Origin: Bombus terrestris
Taxonomy: Eukaryota; Arthropoda; Insecta; Hymenoptera; Apidae
Direction of reading: 5' to 3'
Length of the DNA: 64,000 bases
Assembly (NCBI RefSeq): GCF_910591885.1
Contig: NC_063277.1
Span: forward strand, 14,074,001 to 14,138,000
Position 1 is the first letter of the stretch. Each line of letters begins with the position of its first letter. This document shows, piece after piece, positions 41,582 to 53,874 of this stretch. The notes below the pieces were generated by a model. That model made no database searches, had not been told where the DNA came from, and worked only from the letters and a program-made list of their open reading frames with translations. The position numbers were made by a program, and so were the translations under genes.

Positions 41582-44500
41582 TCACGCAGTCAACGCTGAT
41601 GGCTGCCTGTTGGCCTCGTTGTTATTCGTCGAGTTCGCTTGTTCCATGCTCTTGTCTTTGGACCGATCTGTCGCCTCAACCGCCGTCGTTTCTTCCTCCC
41701 TTTCCAGATCGACGTAATAAACGTACCTTGCCGCGTAGCAGAGCAACAGCATCTCGATTAGCATCAAGGCATTGTAGGTAACTGAAATCGGACAGAAGAA
41801 AGTAACAGTTCTTGTTTCTTTATCTGGTCTCACGTATGGAAATGTTATGGGAGCCTCGTGTTCTTTCATCGTGCTCCATGTGTTCTCAGACCAGTTGCAC
41901 TGTTGCTCGCCGTCGAGGAAATTTGAATTCATATTCGAAAGATTGCGTTCTTAGAATTCGAATGTTACACGTAGAGCGTTCAACTTGTACGCAAGTACCT
42001 CATGTCTTTAGTTTCGCGGTGATTTTTTTAAATCATGATTTAGGAAAAAATTAAAAAACTGTAAACGTATTTGTTATTTTCGGTTTTTCAGACGAAGAAT
42101 ACAAAAAAGGATTACCATTGGCGTAAATTTGTGGCGTAATTGGTGGATTGCAAGGAAATAGGCCTGTTTGTGGTAGGCTCTTCACGATGAACGCTTGTAG
42201 CTTTGAAAACAGCAGAACCATCTGGGATACTGTGGTCTTGCGGTGTAGTTTCGCCTCTATGAAATCAGCAGCAAGTTAAAAACGAGTAGATCTATCAACA
42301 CTACAACAGCACGGGACAATGGGACTTTCCAAGAACTTGGAAATTGCTTTCCCTCGCAAGTTACTTGTGTGGTCTTTCACGCGATAATTGCTAACCTTAA
42401 AGGAAGGGAATCGTTTTGGTTCTATTATCGTATCCACTGAGGCTAACGTTTTTTCTCACAACGGCCGACAATTTATAACATGTAACTTCAACTTATAAAA
42501 TCGAGTATAAAAATTGTGGAGTGCTTTTTTCAAAGGGACACGAAGTTAAGCATATGATTCGAAGAAATGGCTAAAAATTGTTTTATAATCGTCCTTCTGT
42601 ATAATTTCACTCACTGGAGAGAGATAGCAGGGAAAGATTATGCTTGGAGAGCCGTCCTCTCAATTAAGTATGCACAATTTTTACCTGGAGCGACTTCCTG
42701 CAGACTCTTCATGGTAACAGTCAGTCCGTATATTCCCAGAAATATGCTGATCACTGTGAATGGCTGGAAATAAATCCCATATTGCGTTGCGAGAGTAGGC
42801 TCTTCGATCGACATAAAGAGAGATATGCAATAAATCAGTCCCTAGAACCAATAGACGCAAACTTGTTAATACACTGGTACACTTCTTCGGAATGATCTAA
42901 TTGATGTTTAAAAAAAAACGAATGCTAATCGCAAGCCTTCGTGGATACTAAGAAATGGACATTTGACGAGCTGAGGCAAATACTTTTTACGAAACGAGAA
43001 CGGTTCCGAGCACAAGCGTAAAAAGTCAAGGTGGAAAAGAAGAAATAACCTGAATAATAGGAAGTTGCAGGACTAGTAGTCGGAGCCAGGACAAATTAGC
43101 GTCGGTCATTTCAAGATTTGGAAAGGGCAGACAGGGCCAGCAGCAACAGGGACCAACTCGTAATATTAATGGTGGCGTCTCTGTGACCTTTTTACGTCCT
43201 ATGTAGACCAGTAACAGATACAGTCGATACAGGGCTATCGTTAAGAAGATTTGAGTTACAGCTTCCGATAGCAACTGAGTCCTAGAAATAATTAAAATAT
43301 TGTTAGCATTGTTGGAATATAAAATAGTTTGTGTATAATTTCAAATATTATTTGTATGCACGAATGCAGAGTGCAGTTTGTTCTGCACCGAAGCGCGCTC
43401 GAATTGAAAATTTAGATTTTCCCTAACGACGTGATAAATGCGTTCGAAACACGTTGAAAATATCAATGGGCATTCCTGATGATGGAATTTTCGTGTCGGT
43501 GTCCTAGCCTCGTTTGCATTATCGAGAGGACCCATCAAATTTTAGACATCGACAGCGCAGGTGTGACACGGCCATCGAAGCAGGGATTATCTCGGAAAAT
43601 CGAGATCATTAGCTGGGGCTCGGAACTGCTCTTTTATTTTATGGTCGTTAAAAGAATGTCTGAAACGTACTACCTCTTTGTTTCGCCTCTTATGCGAAAT
43701 TCGATCGCGTCTTCACTTTTTTCTTTTCTGATTTATCTTAAATTTATCTTAATTGGACGTTCCGATTTATCTTATTGTGGATCTCAGCTAAAACTAGCCT
43801 ATATTATGTCACGTTATGTTATCACTTTTCAAGTTTTTTTTTAATTACTTTTGATAGGAAATTTATTTCGTCTTCGAGAAAGTCGAGTTTGGTAGTTTTT
43901 TAAAGATCGATATAAAAAATTGTCCTTTTATATTTTCGTCCCACTGTTGCGAAGAATCATCTTCATTCGGCTTATATAACGATTTCCCATACACGTACAT
44001 TACTATACCAAAACTTTAAATGTCATTGTAAATAATTTTTTAGACGTTCTTATATTTTTAAAAATTTATCTCATTTTAAAATATTTTTCGATGCACAGAA
44101 GTTCAATAATAAATCAACTCGTTTACCTTGGCATTCCAAGAGCTGTAAGACTACAGACACTTGCTATAGGATACACTGATAGGATCATGATACTGTTCGT
44201 TTTGTAGGATCTTGTTTCCTTTTGGTAGAAAATATTGTGGAAAGCATCCATGGCAAAGTATAGGGTCAAAGTGGAGAGTACGGTACCAAAGCTCAATAAA
44301 CCTATACCAAACACATTTAAACCTAAAAAAGGAAAAAAATAGGTATAGAATATGACATAAAAAGTTAATACACAATGCTTCTAGCCATTAGAACTAGCCA
44401 TTAGATTCAGCAAATTTTGCTCAGGTAAACAAAGAATTGCGAAAGTATTAATAGAATTTCCTACGTCTAGAAGAAATTCAAGATTTTGCCGCGACTGATT

Positions 44501-46334
44501 ATTTGCATTATGATAATAATAGCGATTACACATATTTGTCCATTGCAGTTGATATCGATTAGCACAATAAGTGACCTATATCATAATGGAAACGATAATA
44601 GCTCATAAAACTTAGATAATAAATAGGGATGATTGACCTGGAATAGGATACCCGATACACATTACAAATACTAGGTTCTATTTTCGTAGCATCTGATAGT
44701 GCAATTTTAACGCGATTTGCTAGACGTGTTAGAAAAACATAAGATAAAAACGTTCATGGACTCGTAGAACGTGGTCAATCAATATCTCTCACTCAAATGG
44801 TTAGATATCAGATGGTAGTTTTATGTTTCTTTAAGAATTTCTTGCATCATAAAGATTAAGAAACTGGCTGTTACAAAGACGTTACGCAGTAAAGTGTACA
44901 ATATATTATCATTCGGAAATTGGATTACGACTTTCTTCTATGATTTCTCGGACGTGATTTCTCAAACAGGAAAAATGATTTTTTTTATAAGAGATATACG
45001 TTAGAAAATATAGTAGGTTTAAGGATACTCGTTACGCAATCTTTAAGTGTAATATAGAATCGCACTGTGTTATAAATTTCTACATGTAATGCAGTGCTAC
45101 ATCTCTACAGTGTATCGCAATTACAAAAGAAGATTGCCTTGCGACCCCCAGCTTGATTCATTCAACAAAAAATATTTAATTCCAGACAACGTGACGCACT
45201 TACAGTTGTAATTTGCGCGAATGACATTTTCTTATTCATACTGCACGAATTGAGGAAGAAATAATTTTATTCGTTTATTTTATATCAATATAATATATAT
45301 TATTTTATTTTCATATCAGTGAATGTTAATACCATTCCCTGGCTTGGTCAAATATGTAATTTCCAGAAAGTGTGTTCATTACTAATTTTCATTGTACAAT
45401 TTATTATTATTTGGATATCTTCATTTCCATGAACCTTTTCTAAACTGAAATTTATGTCGTATGAATTGTTCCTACGAAGATATCTGTACCCTCGTTAGTA
45501 TTCTACGTTAGTACTCAGGTCATACATAATAATCGTTTAGGAGGAAGTTTCCCGAGTTTACTGTGTACTAACATATTGAACCTAACATATATTACAGTCC
45601 TCGTGCAAAACTTTCACCGACGCATTCGCTTCCGCGCATGCTCCGTAGATCAGAGCACGTGAAAGGTTCGACGTCAATTTGGCTGAATAAAACGTTGCAA
45701 TATGTATAATTATTGGAAAGTAATCGATAAGATGTTGTATGCTAAAACTAAAGACAAATTCAGACATTTTCCAGGATTTAACAAAGAGAGAATTATTTTC
45801 ACGAAAATTGTTACATAAACGTGCTCGTGTTTGACGCGAAGCATTGTTTAAAACACTATAATAAAACGTTATTTGAGTACTGTTTCAGAATATTTCGTGG
45901 TTTACTCTTCAACGATGCTAACAACCATAATGCGGTCATGCTTCTCGGCTAAATTGTGGTAATCTCGCTCCATTAATAAAATCATATTAAAAACGGAAAA
46001 ATAATGTTGCAATTTAAAATGAAAATTTTAGTTTTAGTTTTTCCTTTAAACTTTCACATGTCAGGAAGTCGATATCGTTGACATTAATGATATAAAATTA
46101 ACGTCAAACAGCAGTCAGGCGAATTACATAGTTATCGATACATAGAAAAATGTCATTGACATTTTAATAACATCAACCAGTCTAGAACGAAGAAAAAGTT
46201 ATGTAATTGATAGAAGATCGACCTTTACGGGAAAGAAACTTACTTTCTATGTTCTCTATCGCAGAGGGCACGTAATTGTGATCGCAGCTCAGGTTCCTGA
46301 AGGAATTCTCCAAATTGTTGAATTCAATCTCCAT
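41582..46334 (-). CDS. Organic solute transporter alpha-like protein (SLC51A/TMEM184 family, 338 aa, 6 exons)
   Basis: Exons are 46334-46244, 44322-44127, 43281-43050, 42841-42685, 42256-42116 and 41781-41582; every phase matches. The short polar N-terminus (residues 1-31) carries NLS and probably lies outside. Seven hydrophobic segments follow, and the total length fits the ~340-aa OST-alpha family. The diagnostic Cys-rich block (RVGPCCCWPCLPFPNLEM) lies near residues 140-157, after a transmembrane segment ending in YIGRKK, and corresponds to the family's Cys cluster. The last helix (NALMLIEMLLLCYAARYVYYV) is followed by a charged cytoplasmic tail. In vertebrates OST-alpha pairs with OST-beta to move bile acids and steroids across basolateral membranes. 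Insect members are less studied, so substrate and partner are unknown. One donor is atypical (GTTATT after exon 3). Confidence 0.88.
42257..42684 (-). other. Intron 4 of the OST-alpha-like gene
   Basis: Donor GTAAAA, acceptor TTTCATAG. Nothing else seen inside. Confidence 0.6.
43282..44126 (-). other. Intron 2 of the OST-alpha-like gene
   Basis: Donor GTAAAC, acceptor ATTTCTAG. AT-rich, with no further feature seen. Confidence 0.6.
44323..46243 (-). other. Intron 1 of the OST-alpha-like gene
   Basis: Donor GTAAGT, acceptor CCTTTTTTAG. Very AT-rich, especially around 45270-45310. The 61-codon minus-strand frame at 45767-45582 is not needed to join exons 1 and 2, which already share phase. 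Confidence 0.6.
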
Positions 46335-48170
46335 TTTGGAAATGCGGGGGGCCGTTTGCAACGCAGTTTCAGCTCACACTTTTTCGATCCTTCTTTCTCC
46401 GACGGACTTCCACTTGTAAAACTCGTTAACGGGAGAGGCGAACTGACGCGATGGTCGTAGAGTTTTGAAAACGGCAAGAGTGACGAAGCCGCATTAACTG
46501 GCGAGCAGTGAGAGTGAGTTCCCCACTTTTACCTCTATTGAATCGTATTTGTTACGACGAATGGACAGAAAAATCAATAATGTTGTGCTTAGCAGTATTT
46601 TGTCCATATTTGTTATCTATCTTTCTTATCATCGACCACACCTTGGTACGATTATTTTATATTTTTCTTTTCCCTTATATTTTCTGGTACTTCTTTCCTC
46701 ACTTTCCAAAGATTATGTAAGAATTAAGAGCCCAGACCTCGGATTAAATAATTCTGAGAAATTGAAATCATATGCGTGTATGTACCAATGGATCAATAGA
46801 AATATATCGTATTCTGGTGAAAGTGAAAGCCGCTGAGATTATACATGGATACTCATGACAAAGGTACACAATAGACCTGTCATCACATTGAATCCCGCGC
46901 GTTAAGGATCCATTCTGGATTTCCTTAACGTACGAATGAATATGCAACTATTACGTGTATTTGAAATAAATATATATGCATATACATATAACATATTTTA
47001 GAACGTACAGGTTACTATAAAATGTTACCGTGCATATACAAAATTATTATAAATATTAGTATGTAATAATATTTTGAAATGAATAAATATAATTTAATTA
47101 ACGAACAAAGGAAAATATATAAAAAAAGGGCCAGGATTAAATAGTAATGAGGAAGTGTCACTAATTTGACAAATGTGAAAATTCCTGAGCTGTTTGATTT
47201 GTTAGAAATATAAATTTGCGTTAAATAGTAAATATGTATATTTCATATTTCTGCACAGACGACTATCTTTATAGCAAATGGTATATGCATATTTTCTAAC
47301 AGAAGCTCTCCCATGGTAACCTACCGATAAATGGTACGTCTATTTTTTCGTATATACCATTCGTGGTATGTAGAATCACCGTTGACTAAGTCCTGTGTAA
47401 TCAAATTATAAATATTCTATGTCTCGTCTGTGATTATAATGCAATAGCTAAATTCAATCTTAATTCCAATCACTAACGTTATAATCTTTTTTTTATACTC
47501 AATCGGTAATATAGTATAGCAATATTATCGACATAGCACCTTTTTCAAAGTATATATGGACTTACAATTAGTATGTTTGCATGTAATTTTTTTGTATTTA
47601 GGATAGCTGACAAAGTACTTACATATACGAGTAGAATTCGAATCGAAGCTACGAATTAAATTTTAATCTATAATTGTATATTATTAATGTCAATATGTTT
47701 AGTGGAGAAACTCAATCGATCAATATTATTATCATTTTAAGTAGATTAAAAGCATGTTTTGCTTTCCAACTCTCACAATTTCCAAATCCATAGAAGGCTT
47801 TCCCCAAGCTACCAAAAGTCACAAACTTATGATTCATCATTTTACACGAACAAGCGCACGACGGTCGATTCAAAATATTCATTCATCCCGAATTGTACAT
47901 GACTACCAGTCTTGCCCGGTACTTTCTTTTTCCTTGAAAATGAAAGATCAAGCCAGCCTTTCTATTTCATATCAGCGACAAGAAGAAAGCGTGTGCATCG
48001 TTCGATCACCGTCGGATACTGTTTAAGGTGCCGAAAAGCGGAGGGAAAAAACAAGTGATGGGTTCACCTGCAACGTTCAGATCTATAGATGAACCAAAGC
48101 CGCGTGCAGGAGGACAGTCGAAGCGAAATAAGCGGGTGAGATAGAGAGAGAGTTGGAAAGTAGGCCTTAG
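46335..48170. other. Shared upstream region between two divergent genes
   Basis: The OST-alpha-like gene (minus) and the mucin-like gene (plus) start head to head about 1.9 kb apart. The interval is AT-rich, with GA-rich sequence near 48140-48160 just before the plus-strand start. It probably carries both promoters. No gene is seen in it. Confidence 0.5.
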
Positions 48171-48174
48171 TCGT

Positions 48175-48184
48175 TCAGTCAGTA
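48175..48184 (+). promoter_or_regulatory. Overlapping initiators TCAGTC/TCAGTA of the mucin-like gene
   Basis: Two overlapping arthropod-type Inr motifs lie about 40 nt before the ATG at 48218, after a GA-rich stretch. I see no TATA box at the matching distance. Confidence 0.4.
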
Positions 48185-48217
48185 GTCAACTGCGTGCCAA
48201 GACGATTGGTTGCCGTA

Positions 48218-51200
48218 ATGGTAAGTTTCTCGGCGGTTCTAGTGTTGTTGTTTCAAAAAAATAATTTCTGTGAAAAATCGAAGTTTCCATCATTCATTGA
48301 TAGTACAAAACATTCAAGTGTCCGAAGAACTTGAATGGGATATTTATTTAACATTATTTATTAATGATCGTAACAAGAATCAGTGAGATCATCGTAGCAA
48401 TTTTCTGATAGCTGTTGATGAATAGCCCGCTTTCATGGTTACAGGAGCTTGATCTAAGTAAATGATCATATTGCTAATGATAATAATAAATCAATAAATT
48501 TAAATTTAATCGTTGGAGAATTCTAACATATTACTCATTTTGATTACATAAAAAAATATCGATTATATGTCACTTTAGGTAGGGTACTTTCGTATGTCGT
48601 TACTAATCTATTAATGGAATAATGCTGAAAGTTGAATAAGTGATACGTGACAGTCACTTTACTATTGCTCGAATTTAATTCCAAGTGAGATAGATGACAC
48701 TTAGAAAATATCTTTGTTAGTGTTTATAAATTTTAAGCGATTCGACATGGTAGAGGAAAACGACGGTATATTCTTTATATAAATGTTTGTTCAGAGTGAC
48801 ATACGTGAAAATCACAAGATCAATAAGCTCGTGTTAACGCGTGAAAAGGGTCACGTCATCGAAGACGAAAGTGACTTTCGACTTCGAAGATCATTATCGT
48901 AAATCATCCAGCGTGTCTAATTTCACTGCTTAACACAATCACTCCACATAATACTTTTTCCATTACACGAAATACTCATAACATCGTGAAATGGAAATAC
49001 AGCAAGTACAGTTTTTTAAAACTTCGAGTTATTCCTGGTTTCTCCTCCGATTAAATTTTATCCACGAAGACGAAATGACAGGGAAGTCTAAATACTCGAA
49101 CCATTTTTGTGAGGGTTTAAACTCGGTTTAGCCGGAAATCAGCCGGAAAATAATAGCCATTTCAAGAAACGAGCACATAAAAAATTGTCTAGAAAGTTTT
49201 CTGGAAGTCGAAAGGAACGAATGTAGCAAAATCACGTTTCCAGGCTGCTCAACACCTCCAATAACAATTAGTGATAGTATAAGTAACAGCGGTGGCATGT
49301 TATAAAATACAGCGTCTGTTATAGCAGTAATTTTTTCGATAATTGTTATATCTCACAGCGGTATGACAAGCGCTGCCGGAAATTACGATTATGGTATCAC
49401 GTAATTCTACCTTTCTTTTCTATTCTATATAATTTTTCCTAGATTTAGGAATCGTTCAATTTTTGTACTATATTGCATAACATAACCAGGTTATTGGACT
49501 TTCTCGATCGGCTAAATAAGTCAAGGATATTTTGCGAGAGCTGTTTTATGAATATGAAAGAGACACGGTGCTGGGTTCAACTGATTGCAATCGTTTCTAG
49601 ATGTTGGAAGGGAAAAAGCGCGAGCAATATCCATCTTACGTAAACTCGATAATTATTTCATTAAGAGCCATTTATATGGGCCTGTAACAGAATTGTAATT
49701 GTCGACGAAGATCGAGAAAATGTTAACAATGTTTTAGAAGGAATTTTGATTAATTGATTTTCAACAAGGGAATTGTTAAATAATACGAATGATACAAGTG
49801 ATCGCGAATACGAGCTAGATTTCTGTATTCGTTGCGAGTCAGCGATTACGTGTAAAATTTATTCCGAGAAGCGGTTGTGAACTACAAAGTGCGTTAATAT
49901 CGCGGAATCGTTGATTCTTCGAATGCAATTGGCATTCGAAATTTTAATCGTAGTTCATCCTGCGATTCTTCGTATAATAAATAATATAGCGATGATACTT
50001 TAATCGATGCAATAATTGTTTGCGCAGTTCGCGGTTTTCTGTTTGCTGCTCCTCTCCAGTCTAGGTCACTGCCAGGACAATGAACTTCCGTCAAGATTCG
50101 AGATCGAGAGCTCAATCAACCGTACGATCGAGGAAGTCGAAAGACAGGTTCGCGATGACTCCAGTTTGCCCAGGCTAACTAGGCAAGAAATAGTGAATAT
50201 TCTGGAAAACATCACGTCCCAGGACTTGTTCGAATTCAAAGACAAAGAAAAATTTGAAAGAGCGAGGGATTTGTACCAAAGGGCGTTAATGGTTGTCCTC
50301 CCTTACAGTGCTAAAGAATCGCCTGAAAACTTAAGGGACCTTTACACGAAACCACCAATGACGAAGATAATTCCTGACTTTTTGATATCAGAAAATGATA
50401 AAAACGAGTCCGACGAAGGGAAAACGAAAAAAGAGAATAACAACGTAGAGAATTCCGAAAGATTAGTTACCGAGAATTTAATAGCAGATCGTAATTCCTA
50501 TAAGACCATTTCGAAGGAATCTACTACGATGAAGAATCATTATAAAAATCACAGGGACACGTACTCAGAAGTGCGTACGAAGGTGCCTTTAAAGGAATCG
50601 TTGAAACTGGATTCCACGCCTATCAGGTTTACTTTCAACCTGGAGAATCTTCAGAAAAACGCGTTCACCACTGAGAAAACGACCACGAGGCAATATCCAA
50701 TATACAGAAATAGTGGAAGCAACGACACTGGATTAGAAATTGTTTATAGCACCAGCGTTACCCATGAACCTACCACGAAACCAGCTTCTAAGGAAATTAC
50801 TATCGACTTGGAAAGATCCAAAGTGAATCAGAATATATTGACATCTAGTCAATGGCGCTACAACGCACCGCCGAGTACCATTATGAAACCAACTCTACCT
50901 TCCAAACTCGACAAAATACCGTTTCTTCCAACTATTAACGTGCAGCCTGAGGATCATCTTACTGTTTCTTCGACATCAAGACCAGAAATCTTAATGAAAG
51001 ATACCAGTACTGCGGAAAGCTTGATGTCGAGTTCCGAAAAACCGACTACCCTTTTTGTGACACCCATGTCCACCGAAACGTCTTCGAAAGTGAAGTATAG
51101 TTCCACGTATTCCTTGAATTCTGCAGGATTTCGTCAAGCTACTACGACAACAACTACTACAACCTCCATGCCAATGAGACCAGAGGTGATGGATCTGTTA

Positions 51201-53204
51201 GCTTCGATTGGCTTACGACCAGGTAATAGCAGCAATGTTGAAGATGTTTATAAGAAGAACAAGGATATTCTTGAGAGCAAAGTACAAGTTCCAGATCTGA
51301 ATAGTATTCATAGTATAATTTCTGCTGGAAATGACGCAGTTTCGATTGTCAACCAAAACGCTTTTGAAAGCCCGGGATCTGAGATCAAGAAAGGCGTGGA
51401 AAATTTAACTCCGGATGTACAATTGCTGTTCAAAAAATTCGGTCTTGAAACTTCGAATTTGGCCCAACCTACGACCAGCACCACACAGAAGACGACAATT
51501 AACCTGAACTCGTATACAAACTTCAAGCCTCTGCCTACTTCCAGCGTAAAGAATCAAGAGATGAAAGAGTTCTTGGCTAAATTTGGACTTGGCATCAATG
51601 ACAATCGAAGAGAGAAATCAATGAAACCGTCTACGGAGGCTCCATCCGTAATCGAAGCTGTACCGAAAAATATGAGAGGGATTTTGGAGAACATAGGCCT
51701 GATCTCTAATTCTCAAAAGTCAGCCAAGACCGTGGTAAATTCTATGGAAGACATGGAATCGACAGAGACATCCAAGTATCATGTATTCAAACCACACGAA
51801 GCTACTGTGGATAACGAAGAACAAAGAAACAAGATCAACGAGCTTCTGGATACTGTGAAATTGGTGCAGGAGGGTAAGGCTAACATTCAGAATGTTAAAA
51901 AGGTGGCGAACGATTTGCTGCAGACCACGAAGATTCTAAAAGACGGGCCAGATCCGCTGAAACTCGAAGAGATCATCAGGACTTACAACGAACAAGTCAG
52001 AAACGAAGTGAAGAGGCAGCAAGAAAACCAAGAGGAGAAAGAAGCAAGCACTGTTACCACCACGGAACAAACTATCTCTCCTTCGAGCATTACGACTGGT
52101 ATTAAGAAATTTATGATATACGTTTTGGGTGGTACGGAATTTTGGGTTCAAAAAATCGTTCAGGGATTAACGAAACTTCGAAATCTATTAATTAACGTGT
52201 ATAACAAAATAATTAGACGAGGGTCTGGTTGACTATCTGATCCCTACTAATTCTGTACCAAAAATTTTCGACTCGTATTCATGCATTTTTTTGTCATCTT
52301 TCACTTAGTCGAAAGATATAGCAAAACATTTTTTACCGCGTACTTAATTGCTTTCCTTTTCTGTTCTAACAACGTTGACGAGCCTATGTTTATGTTAAAT
52401 CTTCTTCTCGCGCAGAAGAAAGGCCGATCTTTCCCACAAAAGGAATAGCTGGGAAAAGATCTATGAAAACTACTGATTAGTCCGAGGTCTATCACTTTCC
52501 ATTCGCTTGTTCGCCTTTCTTGCTAATTGTGAGAAATACTCTGTACATAGAGTACTAATGTTCCTTTTTCGTGACTAATGCTATAGAGAAATTCTGTGTA
52601 CATTGTACACGTGTTACCATGTATTAACGGAACATTTACTCTTAACGATACATCATATCCTATCTCATTGTATAATATTCATTCTTATCTGCAATGTTAT
52701 TGTTGCAAATTATCATTGAAATCTGAATGCATGCAGTTTCCTACCAATTCTCAGAGTACGTCACTCAACTTCAACATTTCTCAGTCTTACAACTCACACT
52801 TCGAATGGAACAGCGTCGAACGAAATTTAAACCCGAATTCATGATGGAACTTGTCAACAGAATCGGCAGATACCACCTTAAGCACTCCCATGACGACAGA
52901 TTCAGCGAGAGCAGCTTCTGATCAATCAAAATCGGCCACATCGATATCATCTGAGACCTCTTCCTCTTCTACCACCGTTTCGACCACGACCAACTCGAAC
53001 CTGATGGCATTAGAGGAGTCTTTCGGTGGTACGACCAAAGAACCTGACACTGCTCTACCTCCGAGAAGGAAGAGCGGTCTCTATTTCCTGGTGGATTGGA
53101 ATTCATTTCTCGAAGTAGGTGAAGAGGACAAGGAAAAGGTCAACGTGAGGTTTGCGCCAAAAGTTGGTGACAGAACGAGATTTTTATCAGTTACCGTGCC
53201 TTAG
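48218..53204 (+). CDS. Secreted Thr/Ser-rich mucin-like protein with five LL..GL motifs (805 aa, 3 exons)
   Basis: Exon 1 (48218-48220) holds only the ATG, followed by GTAAGT. Exon 2 (50028-52098) begins FAVFCLLLLSSLGHCQD, completing a signal peptide. Exon 3 (52861-53204) joins in phase 1 and ends FLSVTVP. The N-terminal ~100 residues are charged and helical-looking. A long Thr/Ser/Pro-rich middle with a poly-Thr run (~residue 375) suggests O-glycosylation. A motif of the form hhxLLxxhGL recurs near residues 388, 464, 513, 550 and 604 (DLLASIGL, LLFKKFGL, EFLAKFGL, GILENIGL, ELLDTVKL). The last ~45 residues (KSGLYFLVDWNSFLEVG...) look folded. I recognise no named family; an apical extracellular-matrix protein is the best guess. 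If the 52099-52860 intron is kept, the frame continues to a stop at 52230-52232, giving a 739-aa form. Confidence 0.78.
48221..50027 (+). other. Intron 1 of the mucin-like gene
   Basis: It runs from GTAAGT to TTTGCGCAG and separates the start codon from the rest of the signal peptide. No other exon is seen. Confidence 0.65.
52099..52860 (+). other. Intron 2 of the mucin-like gene, possibly retained
   Basis: It starts GTATTA after ...SSITT and ends TTGTCAACAG. Splicing joins two Thr/Ser-rich stretches in frame. Its first 134 nt stay open and encode a different, hydrophobic and basic end (KKFMIYVLGG ... NKIIRRGSG), so a retained-intron isoform is possible. Confidence 0.55.
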
Positions 53205-53538
53205 ACACTAACGGTACCAGAAGTTACTCATAGTTTAGAATTATATGCTGTTTGTCGCATTCTGAAAATAACAAGTTTGATGATGCGTTTGAAAATCAAA
53301 GTAATGATTAATTTTGTTTAGACGATATGTACATACGTAGGGAAATGTAATATATTGTTGAAAGGGATATGAAGGGACTTAACAAATTATAAATGGTTAG
53401 TACGTTTTTTTTTGGAACATTTTGGTGTACGATGCATTGATTATCTATTCATAAAACATCAAAGATAATTGTTACGTTACACGGTTTTACAACACGTAGT
53501 TATTTATGCACGTTGTTTGTATTATAATATGTTGACTG

Positions 53539-53544
53539 AATAAA
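53539..53544 (+). terminator. Polyadenylation signal AATAAA of the mucin-like gene
   Basis: AATAAA lies 335 nt after the stop codon and 330 nt before the next gene's ATG. Confidence 0.55.
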
Positions 53545-53874
53545 ACGTTTTCTCTAAAGAAAACGAGCAACTAACATTGTTTGACCTACATACTTGTGAA
53601 AGTTAGTTACAATTAGCATGTACAAATGAAGAAAAACCTATGGGTTGATAAATTATTCAAGAAGAGAGGTCATGGATGCTAACGAATCACTGAAATAGTA
53701 CCATAATTTATTTCCAATCATTAACTCGTTCTGCTGCTCCAGTAAAATATAAAAATTGTTGTATTCTGAGAACCACTGCGCGTGAACTCAATCGCGATCA
53801 AAATATTTTGTATCGTACGATCGACTGTTACGAGTATCTCTTCCGAGATCATTCGATCTAATCGCAACGTTACA

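Noticed and set aside
42567..42773. 68-codon plus-strand frame inside the OST-alpha-like gene
   Set aside because: Antisense to exon 4; no independent support.
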